The notes under the pieces are model-generated. The model saw only the letters and a list, made by a program, of their open reading frames with translations, made no database searches and was not told the DNA's origin. Source: CALBPI01 sp039027435 (GTDB lineage Bacteria > Pseudomonadota > Gammaproteobacteria > Steroidobacterales > Woeseiaceae). From it: 64,000 bases of DNA. The stretch spans positions 62,001-126,000 of the forward strand of contig JBCCKF010000003.1 in assembly GCA_039027435.1 (NCBI GenBank). The letters run 5' to 3'. Shown here piece by piece: positions 16,009-25,170 of this stretch. Position 1 is the stretch's first letter. Each line of letters opens with the position of its first letter. The translations under genes were made by a program, and so were the position numbers.

Positions 16009-16347
16009 CTACAGCAAGCGTGTGCCGAGTGGCACCGACTGATCGGGAACGCAAAGTGCCACCTCGCCGTCATCATTATGAAAACCGGTGACGAGACACT
16101 CCGACTGGATCGGACCGATCTGCTTGCGTGGAAAATTCACGACGGCAACCACCTGTTTTCCGATCAATATCTCCGGGGTGTAGAGATCGGTGATCTGTGC
16201 GCTTGATTTACGAACCCCCAGCTCGTCACCGAAGTCGATATGCAGGATGTAAGCAGGTTTACGCGCCTGCGCAAAAACCTCTGCGGATACCACCTGCCCA
16301 ACGCGCAGCTCAACGCTCAAAAAATCGTCAAAGGAAATCTCTTTCAC
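16009..16347 (-). CDS. csaA: CsaA-type tRNA-binding protein
   Basis: This 112-residue single OB-fold domain shows LRVGQVVSAEVFAQARKPAYILHIDFG, SSAQITDLY, IGKQVVAVVNFPRKQIGPIQSECLV and VALCVPD. These are the landmarks of the EMAP-II/CsaA tRNA-binding family. CsaA binds tRNA as a homodimer and has chaperone-like activity in Bacillus. It starts at GTG 16347 with GGAG upstream. Its neighbours are HupE upstream and PaiB downstream on the same strand, with small gaps. Confidence 0.9.
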   Translation of the reverse strand: MKEISFDDFLSVELRVGQVVSAEVFAQARKPAYILHIDFGDELGVRKSSAQITDLYTPEILIGKQVVAVVNFPRKQIGPIQSECLVTGFHNDDGEVALCVPDQSVPLGTRLL

Positions 16348-16378
16348 CGCAAAAACTCCACCACAAGACTGAATGCGA

Positions 16379-16954
16379 CTACCAAGGCCAAGTCTCCGCC
16401 ATCATCGTCAAGCCTATGCCGAATGCACCGCCTGATACGAAAACCGTCCAGTCTCTTTGCTTAGCACCAATAACGTTCAGACAGACGAACGACACCCCCA
16501 CAATGATTCCGACCACCATGAGTTGGCCGAGCTCTATGCCAAGGTTAAAGCTCAAAAGCGGCAAAACAACGGACCCGCTATCCATCAACAATGCACGAAA
16601 ATAGTTGGAGAAGCCCATGCCATGGATGAGGCCGAACACCAATGCCATCGCATAGTTTCTACCCATCTTTGCGGTGCTTGTGTGGCCGAGCACATTGTTG
16701 ACTGCAACGATAACGATGGTCGTCGGAATCAAGAATTCGATGACTTGCGAGGGTATGGTGACACTTCCCAGCGATACCCATGCCAGTGTGACGCTATGGC
16801 CGATCGTAAAAGCAGTGACCAGTATCAGAATGTGCTTCCACTGTTGCAGGCGATAGACCGCACATAGCGCGACGAGAAAGAGTATGTGATCGATCCCGGC
16901 AAGATCGGAGATGTGTTCGAAGCCAAGTCTCAGGTACAGACCAAAAGTCGACAC
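16379..16954 (-). CDS. HupE/UreJ-2-like membrane protein
   Basis: The 191 residues have about six helices and the family marks FEHISDLAGIDHILFLVAL, TAFTIGHSVTLAW and FGLIHGMGFS. The histidines in or near the helices are those thought to bind divalent metal in the HupE/UreJ permease superfamily, which moves Ni or Co. It starts one base after the stop of the DUF6702 gene, a standard pairing. Metal import is established only for some relatives, so transport by this branch is likely but unproven. Confidence 0.87.
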   Translation of the reverse strand: MSTFGLYLRLGFEHISDLAGIDHILFLVALCAVYRLQQWKHILILVTAFTIGHSVTLAWVSLGSVTIPSQVIEFLIPTTIVIVAVNNVLGHTSTAKMGRNYAMALVFGLIHGMGFSNYFRALLMDSGSVVLPLLSFNLGIELGQLMVVGIIVGVSFVCLNVIGAKQRDWTVFVSGGAFGIGLTMMAETWPW

Positions 16955-16955
16955 A

Positions 16956-17480
16956 TCAAAATTCCAGCTCGTGCGCAGGCGTCTCTTTATTGAGCATCAA
17001 ACTGCGGTTCTCTTCATTAACGTGGACATACACCACATTGCTCTGATCAAAGAACAAATCTGTGAATACTGCGTTCTTGATTCGCATTGATTTCAGTGGC
17101 GGTGCGAGTGCGTACTCAATCTGAATCTCTAGCGCTACGTTGATCCCCTCGCCACTCAATTGCTTGCTCTTGATCTTTAAGTCAACGTTTTGTCCGTTGA
17201 CCTCAACAAAAAAATACTGGCGCAGATAGTTGAGGAGCATCGGCTCGGCTTGCTTTGATTCATTCGGCTGGCAAAACGCCAACTCGGTATTGTCGGGATC
17301 AAACACCAGCGCCTCGCGGACATCCATTAGGAATAGCCGCAAGCTTATCGTCAGTCTCTCCTCCTCATCGGAATATTCAATCTGGCTAAGCGACAATCGC
17401 AGAGGGTGTGCATGAATGTCCTGCAACGGAAGCAGGAGTAGCAGTATGAGCAGACTCGTACCAAGGTACTTCGGTCTCAC
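16956..17480 (-). CDS. DUF6702-like secreted protein paired with HupE
   Basis: The 174 residues carry a signal peptide (about 1-24, cleaved near HAHP). The mature protein starts HPLRLSLSQIEY, contains alternating beta segments and ends in a strand preceding PAHELEF. The mature N-terminal histidine after HA is typical of the DUF6702 class that sits with HupE-type permeases, and could coordinate metal. It lies directly between the M19 dipeptidase (stop at 17481) and HupE. A periplasmic metal-delivery role is inference. Confidence 0.75.
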   Translation of the reverse strand: MRPKYLGTSLLILLLLLPLQDIHAHPLRLSLSQIEYSDEEERLTISLRLFLMDVREALVFDPDNTELAFCQPNESKQAEPMLLNYLRQYFFVEVNGQNVDLKIKSKQLSGEGINVALEIQIEYALAPPLKSMRIKNAVFTDLFFDQSNVVYVHVNEENRSLMLNKETPAHELEF

Positions 17481-18770
17481 CTAGACGTCTTCTTCAGCCT
17501 GTAACTTCTGGGCAATCGCTTGGACATCACGGAAAACACGCATCACATTGCCGCTCCAGATTTTCTCAATCTCGTCCTCGGTATAGCCGCGCTTAACCAT
17601 TTCAATAGTGATGTTCATCACCTCACTCGCATCGAAAACACCGTCGATACCACCACCGCCATCAAAGTCACAACCGATGCCCACATGATCGATGCCAGCG
17701 ACCGACACAATGTAGTCGATATGGTCCACTGCGTTAGACACAGTGGCGGGAGGGTTTGGGAATTCACGATTCACTTCAAAACGCGCCTTTCGGAACGCTG
17801 CACGTTCTTCCTGTGTCATTTCGATAGCTGGCTTTTCGAGACTATCCATGAGCGCCTTCATTGCCTGTGCGCGCGCCGGATTCTCGGGGGCTACCCGAAG
17901 GTAATCGGAGAGCATCGTCAGCTGCACCACGCCGCCGTTCTCTGCGATCTTCTTGAGCATGTCATCGCTCATGTTGCGTGGATGATCGACGAGTCCGCGT
18001 GCGTTGGAGTGCGTTGCGATAATCGGCGCCTTCGAAATCTCGATCGCGCCATAAAACACCTCGTCACTGCCGTGAGAGACGTCGACCATGATGCCAAGAC
18101 GATTCATCTCCGCAACGACAGCCTCGCCAAGGTCACTGATACCGCCATGTTCAGCGCCGGCAGAATCGGTCGCTGAGTCGGCGAGGTCATTGTTGGTAGC
18201 GTGAACCAGCGTGATATAGCGCACGCCCTTATCAAAATAGAGTTCGACATTGCTGACATCGTTGCCGATGGGATAGCCATTCTCGATGCTGAGGTAGACC
18301 GCGCGTTTTCCCGCCCTCTCAAGCTCGTACGCATCCTCCGGGTTTAACGCCAAACCGACCATGTCGGCGTTGTCCTCAATGGAAGCCAATACGGCGTCGA
18401 TCATTTGGAGGCCCAGCGCCTTCGCACGCGAATGACCCTCATCATCTCGAATACCCTGAGCCACGAAAGCCGCGAAGAAAATGGCATCCAATCCGCCTTC
18501 CTTCATTCGAGGGTAATCGACCTTGGAGCCAGACTCGTTCGGATCGTGGCGCTCACCCATATCAAAACCAGGTTCAATCATGCGCAATGGTGTGTCCGCG
18601 TGCGTATCTACCGTTAGCACCCGATCGTGAATCTCAAGCGCTCGTTCCATCAACACGGCGACCGGGTCTTCCGCGGGTTGCTCTTGAACCGGTTCCTTGG
18701 AACACGCCACGGCAAAAAAACCTGCCAACACGACAGTAGGAACCTTCATTCCGATCAACTTGACGTTCAT
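17481..18770 (-). CDS. Membrane dipeptidase, M19 (renal dipeptidase) family lipoprotein
   Basis: The start is ATG 18770, with GGAGAG about 8 nt upstream. The 429-residue product begins with a lipoprotein signal (lipobox AVAC). Zinc and active-site motifs are in order: LTVDTHADTPLR, the YLSIENGYP glutamate, HATNNDLADSA, THSNARGLVDHPRNMSDD, and GIGCDFDGGGG. M19 enzymes hydrolyse dipeptides, including D-amino-acid ones, with two zinc ions. Anchoring in the periplasm next to an OPT transporter and a HupE metal permease suggests coupled peptide breakdown, uptake and metal supply, which is inference. Confidence 0.93.
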   Translation of the reverse strand: MNVKLIGMKVPTVVLAGFFAVACSKEPVQEQPAEDPVAVLMERALEIHDRVLTVDTHADTPLRMIEPGFDMGERHDPNESGSKVDYPRMKEGGLDAIFFAAFVAQGIRDDEGHSRAKALGLQMIDAVLASIEDNADMVGLALNPEDAYELERAGKRAVYLSIENGYPIGNDVSNVELYFDKGVRYITLVHATNNDLADSATDSAGAEHGGISDLGEAVVAEMNRLGIMVDVSHGSDEVFYGAIEISKAPIIATHSNARGLVDHPRNMSDDMLKKIAENGGVVQLTMLSDYLRVAPENPARAQAMKALMDSLEKPAIEMTQEERAAFRKARFEVNREFPNPPATVSNAVDHIDYIVSVAGIDHVGIGCDFDGGGGIDGVFDASEVMNITIEMVKRGYTEDEIEKIWSGNVMRVFRDVQAIAQKLQAEEDV

Positions 18771-18798
18771 CAACTCTCCAACGGCGCTCATGGCGCGA

Positions 18799-19335
18799 CT
18801 ATGCAATCTGACTATTGGCGGCGAGCGAAAGTCGCTGCGCATCTTCGAACTGCGACAAAGCACGTGTCAGGTAGGTGGTGGCTTCATCAACATATCCATC
18901 TGCCATCGACGACCATACCCGATTGATATAGCGTTCGCCTGCAGCAAACTCGCTCATGATGTCGGCATAAGCCTGGAGGCCATAGAGGTGGACCAAACTC
19001 TCGCGCGCTTCCGCAAATCGACGCAGATCAGGGCGCAATTTTGTGTCGATCCAATCGAGCAATGCCTGGCCAGTTCGAACCTCACCCGAAGTCTCCTGTT
19101 TGAGATTACTCAGCAAACCTTGCAATGCGTCATTCAGCTCCGTTCGATTGCTATCGAGTAAGGTCTGATCCATCGCCGCCGCTCGATCGCTTCGCTTTGC
19201 GAGTACGACGCCTGCGATAGCCGCGATCGACGCAATAGCGAACCACAGCCAGTCGACTTTAGTGACATCTAACGACGTGACAAACGCACCACCGAGAAAA
19301 CCGGCAGCCAGCAACAAGTAGGCTAGATTCTTCAT
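18799..19335 (-). CDS. Two-helix membrane protein coupled to the OPT transporter
   Basis: The 178 residues have hydrophobic helices at about 4-20 and 28-46. A soluble, mostly helical domain follows, containing LNDALQGLLSNLKQETSG and YLTRALSQFEDAQRL. The start overlaps the OPT transporter stop as ATGA (19332-19335), so the two are translationally coupled and the protein may be an accessory subunit. I do not recognise a named family. Confidence 0.7.
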   Translation of the reverse strand: MKNLAYLLLAAGFLGGAFVTSLDVTKVDWLWFAIASIAAIAGVVLAKRSDRAAAMDQTLLDSNRTELNDALQGLLSNLKQETSGEVRTGQALLDWIDTKLRPDLRRFAEARESLVHLYGLQAYADIMSEFAAGERYINRVWSSMADGYVDEATTYLTRALSQFEDAQRLSLAANSQIA

Positions 19336-21101
19336 GCTCCTGCCCCCTTGAGTACAACGGATATCGCATCGCCGACGCCCACCAGAGCCTCACCAACAAT
19401 GAGTCCGGCGGCTATCGGTATGCCGACATTGTCGGACCAATCCTTCCCCCTAAACCGATCAGCTAATTCTCGACTCAGTGTGCCAAGGGCATAAGTCAGA
19501 ACAATATTGAAGGGGAGATAGAAACCGAGACCTACGGTAATACCAAGCCCGCCCATCAATGCGGAAAGTACAGCCCCGAGTACAGCGCCGGCAGCGTATT
19601 TCTGCGTTGGGACGTCACCGCCCATGATGCCATCCACCGTACTGGCCAATGCCTGAGCTTGCGGTGCTGGGAGGCGATCGCTGCCAAGTCCGTATGCTTC
19701 ATGCAACGCGAAAATCACAAAGATCACGACGATCGGCCCAAGCCAGGCGCCAATGAACTGTCCCATTTGCTGCATACGCGGCGTCGCGCCAACGAGATAA
19801 CCGGTCTTGAGATCCAGCATCAGATCCGTTGCCTGCGACATTGCGACACACATGGCGGCCCCAACCATGATCGCGGCCACGATCGAATCCGCTCGGTCCA
19901 TGCCCAACGCTTGTGTCATGACGATCAGAAGCGTGATGCCCACCAGCGTCATTCCTGACAATGGAGACCAGTTGGTACGGCCGATGGCCTCAGAGAGTAT
20001 GATGCCGGCCATCCAGATCCACAGGGTACCGAGCAGCGCCATGATGATGCCGCCTGCAACCGAGATCGACTCGACAGCGGTCACGGCCATGAAGCTCAGC
20101 AACACAACTGCGCCGGCAACCGCGATGTAGAGCAGCTTAATCGGCATCTCATCGCCCGCAGCGCGGGTATCAACTTCCGCCGCTTTCTGCATGGACTTGA
20201 TCGCACTCTTGATCAACGGCGCAGCGAGTATGACCCCCATGATCGCGCCACCGATGAGCATTCCGATACCGAGCGGTCGATATAGCGTCAGGCGCAGCGA
20301 ATTTGGATCACTGACCACAACACCGGCAGCGTCGACCGGGAAACTGCCTGTCGCTGCGAGTAAAGGAGACAGGAACCAGTAGGCCACGAAACCGCCAATG
20401 ATGAAGGCGATACCGCCTCGACCAGCGATAAAGCCAACGCCTATGGTCATCAGTGAGATATACCAAATGCCATTCATGAAATCGGGCATACCGATCAGCG
20501 CACCGACATTCCAATTCGACACACCCGTCTTGATCGTGATCGCATGAACGGTGGCGCTCACCAACGCAGCGATCACGAGAATAATCGCCTTACGGACACC
20601 GGCACCAGGTGATTTCAGGATCGTCGCGACGGCTACGCCACCCGGGTAGGTCAGCCGTTCGTAATCGATCATGTGTTTTCGTAGCGGGACGATGAACGCG
20701 ATACCGAGGAAGGCACCTGCAATACACCCAAAGGTGAGAATCATCGGATCGAATCGGTCGCTGTAACCCAGCAGGAAAATCGCGGGCACGGAGAACATCA
20801 TGCCCGAAGAAGCGCCGTTCACGCCCGAGGCAATCGTCTGCACGATGTTGTTCTCGATGATGCTCTTCCGGCGCAGCAAACCACGCAGGATACCGAAGCC
20901 GAGAATCGCAGCGAGCTCGGACCCCTCGATCGAAAAGCCGAGAATGAGCGCAGCATATCCGATGGAAACAGCGATGATGACGCCGAGAATCCATCCAACA
21001 ATGACCGCTACCCAGGTGAGTTCAGGATAGGCCCTGATTGCCTTGGTCGGTGAGTTCAGTGTCGTCCCCTCACTTCTCTTGCCGGTGCCGGAGACTATCA
21101 C
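19332..21101 (-). CDS. OPT-family oligopeptide transporter
   Basis: This proton-coupled peptide or metal-chelate transporter has up to 589 residues and about 14-16 helices. OPT marks include AAILGFGILRGLLRRKSIIENNIVQTIASGVNGASSGMMF (sequence split across the helix pair), RLTYPGGVAVATILK and MQQMGQFIGAWLGP. The GTG at 21101 has a poor ribosome site; a CTG near 21059 has GAGGGG at good spacing, so the true start may be about 14 codons later. It is the head gene of a unit with the two-helix protein and the M19 dipeptidase, and follows argE closely. Confidence 0.92.
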   Translation of the reverse strand: MIVSGTGKRSEGTTLNSPTKAIRAYPELTWVAVIVGWILGVIIAVSIGYAALILGFSIEGSELAAILGFGILRGLLRRKSIIENNIVQTIASGVNGASSGMMFSVPAIFLLGYSDRFDPMILTFGCIAGAFLGIAFIVPLRKHMIDYERLTYPGGVAVATILKSPGAGVRKAIILVIAALVSATVHAITIKTGVSNWNVGALIGMPDFMNGIWYISLMTIGVGFIAGRGGIAFIIGGFVAYWFLSPLLAATGSFPVDAAGVVVSDPNSLRLTLYRPLGIGMLIGGAIMGVILAAPLIKSAIKSMQKAAEVDTRAAGDEMPIKLLYIAVAGAVVLLSFMAVTAVESISVAGGIIMALLGTLWIWMAGIILSEAIGRTNWSPLSGMTLVGITLLIVMTQALGMDRADSIVAAIMVGAAMCVAMSQATDLMLDLKTGYLVGATPRMQQMGQFIGAWLGPIVVIFVIFALHEAYGLGSDRLPAPQAQALASTVDGIMGGDVPTQKYAAGAVLGAVLSALMGGLGITVGLGFYLPFNIVLTYALGTLSRELADRFRGKDWSDNVGIPIAAGLIVGEALVGVGDAISVVLKGAGA

Positions 21102-21112
21102 ATCATGTGAAT

Positions 21113-22279
21113 TCAGCTCGATCTGTAGAGGTAGCGGAAGACATCATCCACCATCGCCTCGCAGCGGGTGAGCTCCGCGGGGTCGACAAACTCGTTGGGC
21201 TGATGTGCCTGATCGATGGACCCGGGTCCGCAGACAACTGTACTGATGCCGGCAAGCTGGAACGTCCCACCTTCGGTCGCGAACGACACTGCACCCGTCC
21301 CGCCCTCGCGGACGCCGCTCAACGTGCGAACCCATCGCTCTGCTTTGGCATCTGACTCGGCGATCAAGGGCGGTACCTGGGCGATACGCGAAGTCTCGAT
21401 ACTCGCATTCGGCGCGAACTCCTGAAGGTCTGGCAGCACCTGCTCATGGATGAAGGCTTGCAACGTGTTGATGATGAGGTCTGGATCTTCCTCCGGCATG
21501 CTGCGGTATTCCCAGAGGAACTCACAATGTGATGGCAGGATGTTGACTGCGGTACCGCCCTCGATGATGCCTACCTGTACGGTCGTCCACGGCGGCTCAC
21601 AACCCGATTCGTCCGGCGACGCACGACGTGATCTGCCGATCTTGTCGAGATGTTCAATGATGCGCGCCGCCGCAAAAATGGCGCCTGCGCCACGATGTGG
21701 CTGGCTCGAGTGCGCCGCCTGACCGGTCACCACGGTCCTGAATGCATTGATCGCCTTGTGAGCCCGCACGACCTGCATCGTCGTCGGCTCACCGATAATC
21801 GCGTAGTCTGGCTTAGTGAAATGCTGGAATGCATCCTCCACCATCCTGGCGATGCCGAGGCAGCCCACCTCCTCGTCGTAGGACAGTGCGAGATACAACG
21901 GCTTATCCATCGCTGCGATATTGAGCGTCGAAAGTCGCGATAGAAAGACCGCAGAAAACCCTTTCATGTCGCAAGTGCCACGACCGTAGAGCAAACCATC
22001 ACGCTCAGTCAGTGAGAAAGGGTCGGTATGCCAGTCTTGTCCATCGATCGGTACCACGTCGGTATGCCCGGAGAGCACCACGCCACCCGGCGCGTCCGGA
22101 CCGATTGCGGCGATCAGATTGGCCTTGGTGCCTTCAGCATTCCAGGTACGACGGCATCGAGCGCCAAACGGCTCAAGGTAGGCCTCGACCCAATCGATCA
22201 GCGGCAAATTGGAGTCGCGGGACACCGTGGGGAATGCCACCAGTCGGGCGAGCATGTCTACCGAGCTTTCCGGATTCAT
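21113..22279 (-). CDS. argE: Acetylornithine deacetylase (M20 family)
   Basis: The 388-residue M20 metallopeptidase has GGVVLSGHTDVVP (metal His and Asp), YGRGTCDMKGF (bridging Asp), the catalytic YDEEVGCLG glutamates, and FATEGG/CGPGSIDQAHQPNEFV near the end. This combination is typical of ArgE, which deacetylates N-acetylornithine in arginine synthesis. Other acyl-amino-acid or dipeptide hydrolases of the family remain possible given the peptide-uptake neighbours. It lies between an SSS symporter and the OPT transporter on the same strand. Confidence 0.85.
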   Translation of the reverse strand: MNPESSVDMLARLVAFPTVSRDSNLPLIDWVEAYLEPFGARCRRTWNAEGTKANLIAAIGPDAPGGVVLSGHTDVVPIDGQDWHTDPFSLTERDGLLYGRGTCDMKGFSAVFLSRLSTLNIAAMDKPLYLALSYDEEVGCLGIARMVEDAFQHFTKPDYAIIGEPTTMQVVRAHKAINAFRTVVTGQAAHSSQPHRGAGAIFAAARIIEHLDKIGRSRRASPDESGCEPPWTTVQVGIIEGGTAVNILPSHCEFLWEYRSMPEEDPDLIINTLQAFIHEQVLPDLQEFAPNASIETSRIAQVPPLIAESDAKAERWVRTLSGVREGGTGAVSFATEGGTFQLAGISTVVCGPGSIDQAHQPNEFVDPAELTRCEAMVDDVFRYLYRSS

Positions 22280-22290
22280 CAGGGTCGTCC

Positions 22291-23778
22291 TTAATTTGCT
22301 GCGCTCGGCGAGACTACCGGCGGGTTAACGTAGGCTTCGACCTGGTCATGATCCTGTGCGGGCGTGAGCAATGACACGATGATCAAAACCGGCACGTGCA
22401 CAATGAGGCCGAACAACCCTTCATGCAAATCGATCGGTTTGAGTTCGGGCTGAAAAAAGAAAATGAGTGCCGTGATCGCGCCGGCCACGAGCCCGGCAAT
22501 CGCACCGGGTGTTGTCGCTCTTCGCCAGAACAATGCAGCGACGACCGGCGGCGCTAACTGCGCGATGATTCCGTAGGACGTCAGCAGGAGCACAACGAGG
22601 GATACAGACTCGGAAACCGCGAAGAAGTAGGCAACGGCCCCAAACACCACAATCAGCACACGAATCAGAAGACGCTGTGTCTTCTCGCTCAATGACATGA
22701 ACGGTCGCAATCCGTCCTCAACGGCAACTGATGCGGTGGCATGCATCAGTGCATCTCCGGTCGACATGGATGCGGAGAGCGCGCCAGCACAAAACAACCC
22801 GACCACAAGGACGGGCAAATCCACGTTAAGGATCAAGTGGGGGAGAATAAAGTCTGGCTCCGGCAGTGAGTCGACGAACATCACACCAGCGAAACCGATC
22901 AGGAACGCCGGCACCAGAAACAACTGAAACGACGGAAACCATACGACCGTCCGACGAATGATTTGCTCATCGCGTGCGGTAAACGCCTTCATAAACAGAT
23001 GCGGCCACATCGTAATGCCGATGGCGCTGACGACAATCGCACTGCTGTAACCGGCCCAATTCCACGGCGTACCGCTCGCGGTTAGTCCAGGTAGTGTCAG
23101 GAGCTCCGGACGGTTCGCCAGGATTTGGTCGAACATCGGACCGATACCGCCATACAGTGCATAGGGGAGATATAACCCCAAACTCCAGGCGATGATGACC
23201 ATGAAGATGCCTTGCAACGTATTGGTCCAACCGACTGCGCTGACACCGCTGACCAACACGTAGACGAGTACGACGCCGTAGGCAGCAAGGGCGCCGAGCC
23301 ACAGCGGTACTCGACCTTCCGTTACCGCTTCGATCACAATCCCAGCGCCGCGCATCTGCAAGGTGATGTAGGGAATCAGCGCCGCAATGCTGATGAGCGT
23401 AATCAGGACCGACAGCCCACGTGAACGGAATCGACCGGTCAAAAACTGAGCTTGTGTGACCTGACCCAATTGGCGACCGATGCGAGCAGCCTTCGGTCCA
23501 ATCACATACCACGGCGCCATGCCCAAAGCGCCGTAAGAAAGAATATAGAACGCCGCCGCACCCCGAGAGTAGGCCCACCCCGGACCGCCAAGAAACGCGA
23601 ACGCCGAGAACACAGTCGCCCCGGTCACAAAGTACATGACGAGGAAGCCGAAGTTGCGATCGCCGGCGACGAAGCCATCAACGGTGGCGGATGTTCCTCG
23701 TCCGGCGCGCAAGCCCACCCACAGGGTCAACACCAGGTACGCCGCTATCATTAGCGAAATGACAATCCACTGATCCAC
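22291..23778 (-). CDS. Sodium:solute symporter (SSS family)
   Basis: The 495 residues form about 13 helices with SSS signatures: GFVAGDRNFGFLVMYFVTGATVFSAFAFLGGPGWAYSRG (helices 2-3), MRGAGIVIEAVTEG, and the GALSASMSTGDALMHATASV sodium-site helix. Such carriers import organic acids, amino acids or urea with sodium. It starts at GTG 23778, whose G is the last base of the DUF3311 stop (TAGTG), so the pair is coupled. The substrate is unresolved; argE downstream suggests an amino or acyl-amino acid. Confidence 0.92.
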   Translation of the reverse strand: MDQWIVISLMIAAYLVLTLWVGLRAGRGTSATVDGFVAGDRNFGFLVMYFVTGATVFSAFAFLGGPGWAYSRGAAAFYILSYGALGMAPWYVIGPKAARIGRQLGQVTQAQFLTGRFRSRGLSVLITLISIAALIPYITLQMRGAGIVIEAVTEGRVPLWLGALAAYGVVLVYVLVSGVSAVGWTNTLQGIFMVIIAWSLGLYLPYALYGGIGPMFDQILANRPELLTLPGLTASGTPWNWAGYSSAIVVSAIGITMWPHLFMKAFTARDEQIIRRTVVWFPSFQLFLVPAFLIGFAGVMFVDSLPEPDFILPHLILNVDLPVLVVGLFCAGALSASMSTGDALMHATASVAVEDGLRPFMSLSEKTQRLLIRVLIVVFGAVAYFFAVSESVSLVVLLLTSYGIIAQLAPPVVAALFWRRATTPGAIAGLVAGAITALIFFFQPELKPIDLHEGLFGLIVHVPVLIIVSLLTPAQDHDQVEAYVNPPVVSPSAAN

Positions 23779-23990
23779 TACTCGCTCCGGTCTCTTTTTT
23801 CAGAGCGATCAAGAATGAACAGCATGATCCAGCCAATTACGATCCACGCGATCGGCCACGCCATGGAAAAAGGTATACCTAGAACCTGTGGCTCCGGCGA
23901 GCGCACATACTCTGCCAGCGGCCAGGTGACTGCGAGCAGGTTGAGCACGAATACGCCAACCGCCAGTCTTCTTATTGTTGTCTTCGACAA
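23778..23990 (-). CDS. DUF3311 two-helix partner of the SSS symporter
   Basis: The 70-residue protein has helices at about 9-26 and 40-60 and a charged tail rich in Arg, Lys and Glu. The SMAWPIAWIVIGWIMLFIL segment is the DUF3311 pattern. Such proteins sit immediately before SSS-family monocarboxylate or amino-acid symporters and are taken as small accessory subunits. The only usable upstream start is TTG 23990, and no ribosome site is visible. Confidence 0.77.
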   Translation of the reverse strand: MSKTTIRRLAVGVFVLNLLAVTWPLAEYVRSPEPQVLGIPFSMAWPIAWIVIGWIMLFILDRSEKRDRSE

Positions 23991-24096
23991 GGCGCGAACT
24001 CAGAAGTAACCCGCTCGGCAGTATGCGTCAGGCGCCAGATTGGAACAAATGCTAGCGGCAGTCGTCGCCGATCTAGTCGTCGTAGCGACAGATACC

Positions 24097-24465
24097 TCAT
24101 TCACTAAGAGCAAGCTCACCAAAGAATCCGATGACACAAAGCACCAGTCCGGACTCACCGGTCTCCACCACATCAAAGCCGCGCAAGAAAAGCTGGCCCT
24201 CGGGCGAGTGGATTGCCCAATGATAGCGATGAAAGCCATGTTGAGAATCGACCTTACTCGCTCTGGAGTAAACGTTGCCGGGGTTTTGCTTATGCACTTC
24301 GTGCACATTCGCTTCGAAGCCATCGATGCCTGTCACGTCGATAGTGGGATCAACGAAACGCACTTGCGGCGAGAGTGCCTTGTCCAGATGCGTGCGAACG
24401 AGTGAAGGATCGCTTTCGTTCCACGCAGCGAGCATATGATCAAAGGATTCTGGATAGTCGGCCAT
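24097..24465 (-). CDS. NTF2/SnoaL-like protein
   Basis: This 122-residue alpha+beta cone-fold protein opens with FDHMLAAWNESDPSLVRTHLDKALSPQVRFVDPTID, the helix-then-strand start of the SnoaL-like group. RYHWAIHSPEGQLFLRGFDVVE forms the central sheet. The group includes polyketide cyclases, steroid isomerases and many ligand-binding proteins, so no reaction can be given. AGGGG precedes the ATG. It is downstream of a membrane protein on the same strand (25 nt), a possible two-gene operon. Confidence 0.75.
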   Translation of the reverse strand: MADYPESFDHMLAAWNESDPSLVRTHLDKALSPQVRFVDPTIDVTGIDGFEANVHEVHKQNPGNVYSRASKVDSQHGFHRYHWAIHSPEGQLFLRGFDVVETGESGLVLCVIGFFGELALSE

Positions 24466-24490
24466 GACAAGCCCCTTTTGCTGGATTGAG

Positions 24491-25057
24491 CTATACAGTA
24501 GCGAGCGCGCCGAGGTTCATGCGCACTAGCGCCTGGCTGATCAGGAACACAGTAAGGAAGGTCACAGCAACGATGCCTTGTGCCTTATCGGATTTCACGG
24601 CCAACCCGACACAGGCCAGTCCGAGGAGCACAAACTGAAACCCTCGATACGGGTGCAGCAATGGAGCAGCAAGATAGACAACCGACACAACGACCCCGGC
24701 GAGGGTCATCAAGACAAAGATCCCAAAGAACCATCCCGAGACATTATTGAAGTGTGTTTTCCAATCCCAGTCGGGCCCTCGATTGGTCGGGACCAGTAGG
24801 TTGGCCTGCAAGAAAATCAATGTCGGCGCGAGAAGTACGGCGAGGTAAGTATCGAAGGTCCACGTTTCGACCGCATTAAAGTCCCAGTAGGCCCACCAGA
24901 ACTGCACCACGATGAGTACGAGACTAATGACCCATACCATGTGCACCCAATAGCGGCGGGCGCTAGTGAGCAACTCGGCAACCGCTCGCAGTAATTGGGC
25001 CAAAGCCAAAGCGAGGATGATGGATACCATCACCATGATGTATTCGAAAATGGTCAT
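24491..25057 (-). CDS. Six-helix inner-membrane protein, unknown
   Basis: The 188 residues have hydrophobic segments at about 5-27, 39-58, 68-88, 107-130, 138-153 and 160-178. The motif VQFWWAYWDFNAVETW between helices 2 and 3 is rich in Trp. No enzymatic motif is visible. It lies between the divergent histidine kinase gene and the SnoaL-like gene. The family is not recognised. Confidence 0.7.
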   Translation of the reverse strand: MTIFEYIMVMVSIILALALAQLLRAVAELLTSARRYWVHMVWVISLVLIVVQFWWAYWDFNAVETWTFDTYLAVLLAPTLIFLQANLLVPTNRGPDWDWKTHFNNVSGWFFGIFVLMTLAGVVVSVVYLAAPLLHPYRGFQFVLLGLACVGLAVKSDKAQGIVAVTFLTVFLISQALVRMNLGALATV

Positions 25058-25170
25058 GTCTTGGAGCGTAGGTTACTAGTCGGTTAAGTTGGTCGATCGC
25101 GAGCGTAACACGGGCTGCAAGCATTGAAGGCCTACGAGAAAATCAGCGCGAGATCAATTAAGGTCGGGGA

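Noticed and set aside
17520..18176. Plus-strand frame opposite the M19 dipeptidase
   Set aside because: The translation is histidine- and asparagine-rich with no known motif; explained as a shadow of the dipeptidase gene.
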